Source of the DNA: a bacterium
Lineage (GTDB): Bacteria; Hinthialibacterota; Hinthialibacteria; Hinthialibacterales; Hinthialibacteraceae
Direction of reading: 5' to 3'
Assembly: GCA_016125385.1 (NCBI GenBank)
Contig: WGLV01000019.1
Location: forward strand, 56,236 to 120,235
DNA length: 64,000 nucleotides
The notes under the pieces are model-generated. The model was not told the origin of the DNA. It saw nothing but the letters and a program-made list of their open reading frames with translations, and did not search any database. Below are positions 34,831 through 42,618 of the stretch, piece after piece; position 1 is the first letter of the stretch, and each line of letters begins with the position of its first letter. Made by a program: the position numbers and the translations under genes.

Positions 34831-35059
34831 AGAATCTGCAGAATTCGTCGAAAACGCCGACCTGACGGAATACGACCTTTCGGGCGGCGTTCCCGTCCGG
34901 TACGAATTCAAAGTCAAAACAGCCAATATCAGCATGCGTGTTCCTCAGGAACTGTTAGACGCCGTCAAGGCGGAAGCGAAGCGCGAAGGGATGCCCTATC
35001 AGCGTTTCATCCGCCAGACTCTGGAAAACGCTCTGGCTGAAGCGCACCGCCGCGAATAG
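34793..35059 (+). CDS. brnA: BrnA-family antitoxin
   Basis: An 88-residue antitoxin with a C-terminal ribbon-helix-helix region (ISMRVPQELLDAVKAEAKREGMPYQRFIRQTL). BrnA binds BrnT and represses the operon. It overlaps brnT by 38 bp. The N-terminal EFVENADLTEYDLS segment matches the BrnA/CopG-type antitoxin pattern. Confidence 0.88.
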   Translation: MKKKPLPTFQTDEESAEFVENADLTEYDLSGGVPVRYEFKVKTANISMRVPQELLDAVKAEAKREGMPYQRFIRQTLENALAEAHRRE

Positions 35060-35062
35060 GGA

Positions 35063-35740
35063 TTATGGGGCTGCGTCTTCTTCGGGGATGCGGATGATGA
35101 CGTCGCGGAAATCGACCCGGCAGGCCGGGTGGTGACCCTGCAGCGCGATAAAGCCCCGCTTGAATTCAGGGTCGGTCGCGTCGACGATGGTCTCGCCGTT
35201 GACGAGAATATGCTGGCGCGCGCCCTGAGCGCGAATCTCCATGTGAAACCATTCGCCGTCACGCGCCGGCGATTCGCTCACGGATGCGCGATTGTACAGG
35301 CTGCCCGTCATGTTTTTGGGGTCGTGATTGTCGACCTGAGCCTCAAAGCCGACCGGCCAGGGGCGCAGCGTAAAACCGGGGTCATGCGCGCGGTAATACA
35401 CGCCGCTGTTTCCATGCGGCGAGACGCGGATGTCGAGCGAGAGAATGAAATCGCTGAAGTCTTCGCAACGCGTCGCCAGGTACCCCAAGCCCCAGCGGAC
35501 CGAGACCACGCCGTTCTTCACCGTCCAGCGGCCCAAGCCGTACCCTCGCCAGCCGGAAAGGTCTTTTCCATTGAACAACGCGAGGCTTGAACCCGGCTCG
35601 GCCCGGCGCGCGAATTCAGCGATACGGTCTTCAAAAGCCGGATTGCGCGGCGTGAAGGTACAACACCCCGCCGCGAGGACGATCGCCAGCGCGGCGCCTG
35701 CAAGCCCGGCGATCGTCAATATGGTTTTTCGATTCATCAT
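35063..35740 (-). CDS. DUF1080 (3-keto-disaccharide hydrolase-like) lipoprotein
   Basis: A 225-residue protein with a signal and lipobox (VLAAGC). The mature part is a concanavalin-like beta sandwich of the DUF1080 family: LFNGKDLSGWRGYG, NGVVSVRWGLGYLATR, FILSLDIRVSPHGNSGVYYR, GFEAQVDNHD and GFIALQGHHPACRVDFRDVIIR. Family members hydrolyse 3-keto-glycosides or bind glycans. The GNSGVYYR and FRDVIIR motifs are intact. The start is one of two adjacent ATGs, 35740 or 35737. It converges with brnTA. Confidence 0.9.
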   Translation of the reverse strand: MMNRKTILTIAGLAGAALAIVLAAGCCTFTPRNPAFEDRIAEFARRAEPGSSLALFNGKDLSGWRGYGLGRWTVKNGVVSVRWGLGYLATRCEDFSDFILSLDIRVSPHGNSGVYYRAHDPGFTLRPWPVGFEAQVDNHDPKNMTGSLYNRASVSESPARDGEWFHMEIRAQGARQHILVNGETIVDATDPEFKRGFIALQGHHPACRVDFRDVIIRIPEEDAAP

Positions 35741-35861
35741 ATCCGGTAATCCCGCGAGCCATTTGAACATCGACAACGGGAGTCATGCGAATCCCGCTGT
35801 AATTTTTTTCCGTTTCCCCTGATAATACCAGCCTAACTCTGATGGTTTACCCTGTATATCC

Positions 35862-37958
35862 ATGATGAATTCACATTGTTTCCGCTTCATTTGCCTGGCT
35901 TGCCTTGCGGCGTCGTTTTCGCCTTCATCGCTCGCGCGCGCGTTTTACGGACCATCCGGCGAGTTGCTGCTGGGGTCGTCGCCGTTTGAGACGATCGAGT
36001 TCTCCGCCGACGAAAGCCTCATGATCACCGCCAACGGCGCGTTTGGAGCCTACGTCTGGAGCATGCCCTCCGGCGAGATTCTGTACGAACTTCACGCCCA
36101 TCGGGGCGACGTGAAAGACGCCGCCATCTCGCGCGACGGCAAGCGGGCGCTCACCGCCGGAAACGAAGGCTCCGCCTGGTTGTGGGATCTCACCACCGGC
36201 AAGACGTTGTATGAATTCACCAATGAAGGCTTCGCCAGCGGCGTTTCGTCGGTCGCGCTTTCTCCCGATGGGGCGCGCGCCGTGACGGCGACCGGCGACG
36301 GCGTGGTGATTTCGTGGAACGCTTCAAGCCATCAGCCTCAACAACTATATATCGGCCACGATCGCGGCGTGAACGATATCGCCTTTTCGCCGGATGGCAA
36401 AAAATTCGTCACTGGTTCCGACGACGGACTCTCACTGGTGTGGGATGTACAGAGCGCGAAGATACTGCTGACGCTGGACGCGAACCTGGGCTTCGTGGTT
36501 GATGTTGCTTTTTCGCCCGATGGTAAAAGCATCCTCACCGTCGCCGAAGACGGCGTTACGCTGTGGGACGCCGCCACCGGTGCGGTCAAGCAGACGTTAT
36601 CTGGTCATGAAGGGGCCGTACTCGCCGGGGCGTTTTCACCGGATGGAACCCGCGTCATCACCAGCGGAGAAGACGGCCTCTCTATTCTGTGGGACGCCGC
36701 CACCGGCGAGCGCCAGCGCGCGTTTCGCGGGCACCCCAACGCGGTCACGTCGGTTCAGTTTTACGATCTGGGCCGTCAGGCCATCACCGGTGGAAACAGC
36801 GGCGCGCTGATCCGTTGGAGCGTGCAGAACATCCCCGTCCCGCAGGAGACGTATTACATCAGCAAAAACGGCGGCTACGGCGGAGTCAGCGCGGCTTCGT
36901 TTTCGCCCGATGGAACTCATGCGCTGCTGGCGCGTTACGACCACACCGCCACGCTGTGGGACCTCGCCCTGCCCGCCGTGACCAGCGTGTTTCGCGGCTC
37001 GGATGATGCCAGCGGCCATACAGGCGCGTTGAACGCCGCGTCATTCAACCGCGACGGAACGCTTGTCCTCACCGCCGGGCAGGACGGGCGCGCCATCGTC
37101 TGGGACGCTTTGACCGCCGAGGAACTCAATCGCTTTGACTGGCCCGCCGCCGTCAAAGCGGCCGCGTTTTCTCCAGCGGGCGACTTCGCCATGCTGGGCT
37201 ATGGCGATAAACCCGGCACGTTACGCAAATGGCATCCCGCCACCCAGCGCCTGCTTTACACCGTGACGGCCCACACGCTTGAAGTCGCCGCCGTGGCGCT
37301 TTCGCCCGACGGCCAGCGCGTCATCACCGGGGGAATCGATAACACCGCCAAGGTATGGGACGCGCGCACCGGCGCGTTGCTGACCACGCTCAAAGGGCAC
37401 ACGCTGGCGGTTTCGGCGGTCGCGTTTTCACCCGCCGCCAATCTGGCGTTAACCGGCTCGTGGGACAAGTCGATCCGCCTGTGGGACCTCGCAACGGGGC
37501 AAACAGTGCGGACCTTCAACGGTCATGCCAGCCGGGTCTATGGCGTAGCCTTCGGGCCAGACGGCAAGACGCTGCTCTCCGGCTCGCAGGATAAAACCGC
37601 GATCTTATGGAACGTAGAAACCGGCGAGGCGCTGCGGACCTTCACGGGGCACGGCCACTGGGTGACCGGCGTAGGCTATTCGCCTGACGGAACGCGCGTC
37701 ATCACCGCTTCGCTTGACGGCTCGGCGCGCGTGTGGGACATCTCGGACCTGGTGACGCCTTACACGCCGCCCGATGAACTCTCTGAATTGATCGATCGCG
37801 CCGACGCCAACCACGACGGCTCGATCGGGCCGCTCGATCTGTTTCAACTGATTCCCGCGTGGATGACCGGTTCGCCCGCGATGGACCTGAACGGCGACGG
37901 CTTGGTCAACGCGCGCGACGTATTCTCATTCAAGCGCGCCTGGTCGGCATCGCGCTGA
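35862..37958 (+). CDS. Secreted WD40 protein with C-terminal dockerin
   Basis: A 698-residue protein with an N-terminal signal peptide (cleavage expected near SLARA). Fourteen WD40 blades can be counted from the recurring xWD/xWS/xWN ends and SPDG turns, enough for two seven-bladed propellers. The last ~60 residues are a type-I dockerin-like pair: DANHDGSIGPLDLFQLIPAW and DLNGDGLVNARDVFSFKRAW, each with a calcium-loop pattern. The protein is therefore probably a secreted scaffold or partner docked by cohesins. No cohesin is visible in the window. Codon use matches the neighbours. Confidence 0.88.
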   Translation: MMNSHCFRFICLACLAASFSPSSLARAFYGPSGELLLGSSPFETIEFSADESLMITANGAFGAYVWSMPSGEILYELHAHRGDVKDAAISRDGKRALTAGNEGSAWLWDLTTGKTLYEFTNEGFASGVSSVALSPDGARAVTATGDGVVISWNASSHQPQQLYIGHDRGVNDIAFSPDGKKFVTGSDDGLSLVWDVQSAKILLTLDANLGFVVDVAFSPDGKSILTVAEDGVTLWDAATGAVKQTLSGHEGAVLAGAFSPDGTRVITSGEDGLSILWDAATGERQRAFRGHPNAVTSVQFYDLGRQAITGGNSGALIRWSVQNIPVPQETYYISKNGGYGGVSAASFSPDGTHALLARYDHTATLWDLALPAVTSVFRGSDDASGHTGALNAASFNRDGTLVLTAGQDGRAIVWDALTAEELNRFDWPAAVKAAAFSPAGDFAMLGYGDKPGTLRKWHPATQRLLYTVTAHTLEVAAVALSPDGQRVITGGIDNTAKVWDARTGALLTTLKGHTLAVSAVAFSPAANLALTGSWDKSIRLWDLATGQTVRTFNGHASRVYGVAFGPDGKTLLSGSQDKTAILWNVETGEALRTFTGHGHWVTGVGYSPDGTRVITASLDGSARVWDISDLVTPYTPPDELSELIDRADANHDGSIGPLDLFQLIPAWMTGSPAMDLNGDGLVNARDVFSFKRAWSASR

Positions 37959-37979
37959 TATCGCGATTTATCAGACAAT

Positions 37980-38155
37980 TCCCTCCTGAGCCTCCCCCAG
38001 ACTTTGGGGGAGGAAACCTCGCTCGATCCCGCCCGCATCATCGACCAACGGAAGCGCTTGAAGCGCAGAACCCAAATACCGGGCGGCGGGCAGTGCCCGC
38101 CCAGCGGGCGCGCTAAACGAAAATCGCTCCCGCTGATCGTAGAGATCAACGGGAG
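37980..38155. repeat. Compound intergenic repeat
   Basis: A copy of the window's composite repeat between convergent genes. It contains the CCTCCCCCAGACTTTGGGGG palindromic module, the ACGG-AAGCG module, and a CAGTG-loop hairpin at 38085-38101 (arms GGCGGG/CCCGCC). Confidence 0.82.
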
Positions 38156-38225
38156 CGATCAATTCATTCATTCAGAATGCCCGGCGGTAGTCACTCTTGA
38201 ATGACCAGGCGCAGGCTCTACTCGC

Positions 38226-40064
38226 TCAGTGGAGTTCCCAATCGTCCACCGAAACCGGCTCGTTGATCGCCGTGATATCGGCAAGCCTGTCAACGCCTGC
38301 GTTGACGCCGACGGGACGAATCACCGCGTACCGCACCCGGCTGATATAAACCGCGCAAGCGTCGGAAAACCAGAAACGAGCCGCGCCCTGCGGGCTGACG
38401 TTCACGCCGGTGAAGTTCATGTCGTCGATGATCCACGCCACCGTGCGCCAGGTGTTGGTCCCTTCAAGGGTAAACCGCTGATCCGCCGGGAAGAAACGGA
38501 ACTGGACAGTCCCCAGCACATCCGACTGATACACTTCCGGGCCGAAGGCTTCACCGGCAAGCGCTTCGTCGTCGAAGAAATCGACGGCGACCTTGATCTT
38601 CGCGTTGGGCTGGGCGTTGGGGCCGAAGCGTTCGTCGAGAATGGCGAAATTCATAAAGCGGTCAAACGGCGCGGCGCCCTGATCGAGCGCGGGCCTGACG
38701 GCGGTGCGCTTGTCGCCGGCGGGGCCGATGTTGTCGGTCTGAATCCACTGCTGATCGCCGCCGTTGTTGCCCATATCGAGGCCGTCTTTCAGACCGGAGT
38801 TAATATCGAGCTCGGCGTAGTTGCCGTATGGATCGGGGTCGAAGGGATACGCGTCGGGTATCGGATCGATATTTTCATAGACGCCCGATGTACGAATCAC
38901 GCCCAAGCGCAACCGGCTGACATAAACCGGCCCGGTGAAGGTGAAACGCGCCGCCGCCTGAGTGGGGACGTTGACGCCTTTGAACTTGACGTCGGAGACG
39001 TACCACACCGCTTCCATCCATTTGCCCGAGCCCGCCAGCGTGGTGCGCTTGGCTTCGGGGAAGAAGGCGAGCGCGTCGCCCACGGTGACATACACTTCGG
39101 GGCCGAAGACCGTACCGGCCAGCGCGGGGTCGTCGTAATATTCAGCGACGACCTTCACCTTCGTGCTGGGCTGGCTGGTGGGGCCGAACCATTCGTCGAG
39201 AATTTGCCAATTGACGTAGATGTCTTTCGCGCCGCCGGTTCCATCGTCAAACGCGGGGCGAATCGCCTTGCGCTTGTCGCCGGCCGGGCCGATTCCGTCC
39301 GATTCGATGATTTCCTGATCGCCGCCCGCCTCGCGCAACACGTCGAGGCCGCTGGTGACGCCCTTGTTGATGTCCCATTCAGCCACGTTGGCGTAATCGT
39401 CGGGGTTGAATTCGACCGACCCCGTCGAGTTGATCTCTTCCGGTTCGCCAAAGATGCCTTCGGGGCCGAACGCGATGGCGCGGATGATCAGGCCGCTGGT
39501 CTGTTCAAGGCGAATGGTTCCACCGTTGACGCCGGCGAACTGGCTGCCCGCGACGGAGGGATCGACCTGATCGCCCGCCCAGCCGCCCGAGTTATCGACC
39601 CGGAACAGCCGCCACTGATATTGGTCGGTCACGCCTTCAAAGGGGAAGCCGCCGGCGCCGTGGGTGTTGCCCAACTGGCCCAGCAGGAACCCGATGTTTC
39701 GCGGCGATTCGGAGTTGGCGAAATACTGCACCAGCACGTCGATCACCGGATAATCGGGCCATACGAAAAACAGTTCATCCGCCACATTAAAATAAGGCGA
39801 AGCCGATTTTTTAGCGGCCAGACCGCCAACGGTGACGTCTTCGGTCACCTGGTCGCCGCCGGACAGGATCGTCAGACTGTCGACGACAAGCGAACTGGCG
39901 TTAGACGGCAGCGCTTCGGTCAGAAAACCATCCGCGCTCCAGTAATGGATTTCGTCCTGAAAATCCGTATTGGGGGGCCATTGGGTGGTATCGAGCGATT
40001 GCGCGGTTGCGAATGGAACCAGAACGATGAGCAATCCCAACAAATACAGTAACTTCTTCATCAT
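38226..40064 (-). CDS. Secreted protein with a tandem ~190-residue repeat
   Basis: A 612-residue protein with a clear signal peptide (cleavage near ATAQS). I do not recognise the family. The N-terminal ~220 residues look beta-rich and end near a FGPEGIFGEP stretch. Two long homologous units follow, about residues 222-410 and 414-590. Both carry the landmarks IGPAGDKR, AIRPA/AVRPA, a DEWFGP/DERFGP motif, a VxVxxxYYDDPALAG / VDFFDDEALAG strand, FGPEVY, FFPE/FFPAD, and a GVNV-xxQAAARF / SPQGAARF strand ending in YVSRLR / YISRVR. Each unit is plausibly a carbohydrate-binding or jelly-roll module. Location outside the cytoplasm is likely. GGAG lies six bases before the ATG at 40064. Confidence 0.75.
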   Translation of the reverse strand: MMKKLLYLLGLLIVLVPFATAQSLDTTQWPPNTDFQDEIHYWSADGFLTEALPSNASSLVVDSLTILSGGDQVTEDVTVGGLAAKKSASPYFNVADELFFVWPDYPVIDVLVQYFANSESPRNIGFLLGQLGNTHGAGGFPFEGVTDQYQWRLFRVDNSGGWAGDQVDPSVAGSQFAGVNGGTIRLEQTSGLIIRAIAFGPEGIFGEPEEINSTGSVEFNPDDYANVAEWDINKGVTSGLDVLREAGGDQEIIESDGIGPAGDKRKAIRPAFDDGTGGAKDIYVNWQILDEWFGPTSQPSTKVKVVAEYYDDPALAGTVFGPEVYVTVGDALAFFPEAKRTTLAGSGKWMEAVWYVSDVKFKGVNVPTQAAARFTFTGPVYVSRLRLGVIRTSGVYENIDPIPDAYPFDPDPYGNYAELDINSGLKDGLDMGNNGGDQQWIQTDNIGPAGDKRTAVRPALDQGAAPFDRFMNFAILDERFGPNAQPNAKIKVAVDFFDDEALAGEAFGPEVYQSDVLGTVQFRFFPADQRFTLEGTNTWRTVAWIIDDMNFTGVNVSPQGAARFWFSDACAVYISRVRYAVIRPVGVNAGVDRLADITAINEPVSVDDWELH

Positions 40065-40263
40065 CACATTCTCCTCTCCCGATAGGGTTGTTCAATAAAC
40101 CGGTCAATCCATTTAAAACGATGCGCAACCATACCACAAATCGGTAAACCATGTAAATAAGTAAGTTACAAAATGAACGGGAAACGACGTGCTTGAAGGT
40201 TGGCGAAACAGGAGTAAAAAGCAGCGGCTTTCCCGGGCGGCGGCGGGGTGAATTTCGCGGATG

Positions 40264-40292
40264 TTCGAGTTTTGACCTTTTCTTGCTAGAAT
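40264..40292 (+). promoter_or_regulatory. Candidate extended -10 promoter for the methyltransferase/MTHFR gene
   Basis: TGC-TAGAAT (40284-40292) is an extended -10; a weak TTCGAG lies 17 bp upstream at 40264-40269. Transcription from here would give a leader of about 290 nt before the gene at 40591. Prediction by eye. Confidence 0.4.
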
Positions 40293-40366
40293 AAGTGGAC
40301 GTTGAAATTCTGATTCCATTCTTACAAACCACGCGTTTCTCCGGTCCATGCGATCGTTTCCCGATC

Positions 40367-40396
40367 GGCGAGGGCGGTTGTCACTTCAACCTCGCC
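40367..40396 (+). promoter_or_regulatory. Structured leader hairpin upstream of the methyltransferase/MTHFR gene
   Basis: GGCGA pairs with TCGCC, and an inner GGTTG pairs with CAACC around a TCACTT loop, leaving a GGGC bulge. It lies in the ~290-nt leader of the methionine-cycle gene. It does not match riboswitch patterns I know (SAM-I, cobalamin, SAH), so no ligand is proposed. The rest of the 40068-40590 gap holds nothing else recognised. Confidence 0.4.
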
Positions 40397-40590
40397 GCGT
40401 GTGAGACACATTCACCGGCGGTGACGGCGGCCGTAACCACCATGATTATTGACGGGCGCCGCAATCTCCCGCTTCACTCGCGAGAACGATAAGATTCATC
40501 AGGCGAAACGTTTACGATCGCGGCGCGCGAGGTGCGCGCTGACCGCCGATCCACATGAGAAGCGCAATTTCTGAAGGAGTTTTCGTATCC

Positions 40591-42447
40591 ATGGTTGAAC
40601 CGTTTATTGACGCCGTTTTCGACCGCGTACTATTGGCCGACGGCGGCATGAGCATGGAGATCTACCGGCGCGGTTTTTTCGTAAACCGCTGCTACGATCA
40701 GCTCAATCTCACCAATCCTGAAATTATTCAGGAGATTCACGCCTCGTACGTCTCGGCCGGCGCCGACCTGATCACCGCCAACACCTTTGGCGCGAATCCC
40801 ATCCAGCTCAACTCGTTCGGGTTCGCCGACAAGCTGGAAGAGATCAACCGGCGCGGCGTCGAACTGGCGCGCGAAGCCGCTGGAGATTCGCTGTACGTGG
40901 CGGGCTCGATCGGCCCCATCCCCACGTCGGATGAAAAACCCGTGCCCGAAGATGAACGCCGCGCGGGTTATGTTGAACACGCGAAGGCGCTGATCGCGGC
41001 GGGCGTGGACGTGTTGATTCTCGACACGTTTCTGTCGCTCGACGAGCTCGAACTCGCCTGTGCGGCGGTCCGCGAGATCGCGGGCGATACGCCCATACTG
41101 CCGACGATTTCATTCGACGCCCTCGATCGCGCTCAATCCGGCTGGCACGCCGGGCTCGTGGATCGAGTCAAAGGCTGGGGAGTCAAACTGCTGGGGCTGC
41201 ATGGCGGCGACGCGCAGGATATGGTCGACGCGGTCAGCCCGCTGGTGAAAGCCGCCGCGGGTTCGTTGAGGATATCCGTCATGCCCAGCGCGGGCCGGTG
41301 CCGCGAGGTCGAAGGCCGTCTGCTCTATCTGGCCTCGCCTGAATTCATGGCCGAATACGCCCGGCGTTTCGCGCAGCGCGGCGCGGGTATGATCGGCGGC
41401 AACGCGGGCGTCGACGCGCCGATGATCAAAGAGATGGCGTCGTTTCTGCGCTCGATTCAGCCGCGTTCGCGCGCGGTGGTGATCGAGCACCGCCGTATTG
41501 AAGAAGCCGACGAATCGATGACGCCCGTCCCGCTGAAAGAGCGCTCGAGGTTCGGCGCTCTGCTGGGTGAGAAATTCGGCGTCTCGGTTGAAATCGACCT
41601 GCCCAAGGGGCTGAATCCTGAAAAGTCGATTCAGGGCGCGAAGTTTCTGCACGAGCATGGCATCGACGCCATCAACATCGCCGACGGGCCGCGCGCGTCG
41701 GGCCGCATGTCGCCCACCGCGCTGGCGCTGCTCATCCGCGAACAGGTCGGCATCGAACCGATCGTCCACGTCTGCTGCCGCGACCGCAACCTGCTTGCCC
41801 TGCAGATGGACCTGATCAGCGCCAACTCGCTGGGGCTGCGCAACCTGATGCTCATCACCGGCGATCCGCCCAAAATGGGCATCTATCCCGACGCGACCGC
41901 CGTGTTCGATCTCGACGCCATCGGGTTGGTGCAGAACGTAAACCTGCTCAACCACGGCCTCGATTTCGCCAGACGGCCGCTGAAGGGGCAGTCGCGTTTC
42001 GTTCTGGGCGTGGGCTGCAATCCCGGCGCCGCCGACATCGACCTCGAGGTCAAACGGTATGCGATGAAGGTTGAAGCCGGCGCCGAGTACGTCTTTTCCC
42101 AGCCGGTGTACGACCCCGAGTTGTTGCGTAACTTCCTCAAGCGCATCGAACACGTCAAGCCGATTCCCTTCTTCGTCGGCATTCTTCCGCTGGCGAGTTA
42201 CCGCAACGCCGAGTTTCTGCACACCCAGGTTCCGGGCATGCAGGTACCGGAAGAAATTCGCGAACGCATGCGCAAGTCGCCCACCAAAGAGAGCCAGCGC
42301 GAAGAAGGCATCGCCATCGCCGCCGAGGCGCTCGGCGAAGCGAAAACGTATCCCCAGATCAAAGGCGCGTACGTCTTTCCGCCCTTTGGCCGCTACGAGA
42401 GCATTCTCGACGTACTCGAAAAAGCGGGCATCACCGTATCGGCGTGA
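40591..42447 (+). CDS. Homocysteine S-methyltransferase-like / methylenetetrahydrofolate reductase fusion, zinc site lost
   Basis: A 618-residue fusion resembling YitJ-type bifunctional proteins. Residues ~1-300 are a homocysteine-methyltransferase barrel (LLADGGMSMEIYRRG, ANTFGANPIQL, VAGSIGPIP). Residues ~330-618 are a MetF-like 5,10-methylene-THF reductase (VEIDLPKGLNPEKS, LITGDPPKMGIYP, FSQPVYDPELL, PFFVGILPLASYRNAEFL). The methyltransferase half lacks the three zinc cysteines: the GxNC position reads GLHGG (about residue 205) and the GGCCG motif reads GGNAG (about residue 270). The methyltransferase is therefore probably inactive or repurposed, while the reductase half looks normal. GAAGGAG precedes the ATG. 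Confidence 0.9.
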   Translation: MVEPFIDAVFDRVLLADGGMSMEIYRRGFFVNRCYDQLNLTNPEIIQEIHASYVSAGADLITANTFGANPIQLNSFGFADKLEEINRRGVELAREAAGDSLYVAGSIGPIPTSDEKPVPEDERRAGYVEHAKALIAAGVDVLILDTFLSLDELELACAAVREIAGDTPILPTISFDALDRAQSGWHAGLVDRVKGWGVKLLGLHGGDAQDMVDAVSPLVKAAAGSLRISVMPSAGRCREVEGRLLYLASPEFMAEYARRFAQRGAGMIGGNAGVDAPMIKEMASFLRSIQPRSRAVVIEHRRIEEADESMTPVPLKERSRFGALLGEKFGVSVEIDLPKGLNPEKSIQGAKFLHEHGIDAINIADGPRASGRMSPTALALLIREQVGIEPIVHVCCRDRNLLALQMDLISANSLGLRNLMLITGDPPKMGIYPDATAVFDLDAIGLVQNVNLLNHGLDFARRPLKGQSRFVLGVGCNPGAADIDLEVKRYAMKVEAGAEYVFSQPVYDPELLRNFLKRIEHVKPIPFFVGILPLASYRNAEFLHTQVPGMQVPEEIRERMRKSPTKESQREEGIAIAAEALGEAKTYPQIKGAYVFPPFGRYESILDVLEKAGITVSA

Positions 42448-42488
42448 CCCGCGCGGCGGCGAAAATTCGACGGTTTTGAGATTACGCA

Positions 42489-42520
42489 GGGGCGCCGGTG
42501 GTTCGGCGCCCTTGTTATGT
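42489..42520 (+). terminator. Terminator after the methyltransferase/MTHFR gene
   Basis: GGGCGCCG / CGGCGCCC stem with a six-base loop (GTGGTT), followed by a T-rich stretch interrupted by other bases. It lies about 42 bp after the stop codon. Confidence 0.75.
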
Positions 42521-42618
42521 TTTTAGCGATTGTCATCATCATGGTGGTTATTCTTCGGGGTAAAGCCGGTGGATCTGAACGGCGCCCTGGTGACAAATTC
42601 GTACATGATTGAGTCCTT

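Noticed and set aside
38229..40052. A 607-codon open frame on the plus strand opposite the secreted repeat protein
   Set aside because: It is antisense to a gene with a clear signal peptide, internal repeats and a good ribosome site. Long antisense frames are common in GC-rich coding sequence.
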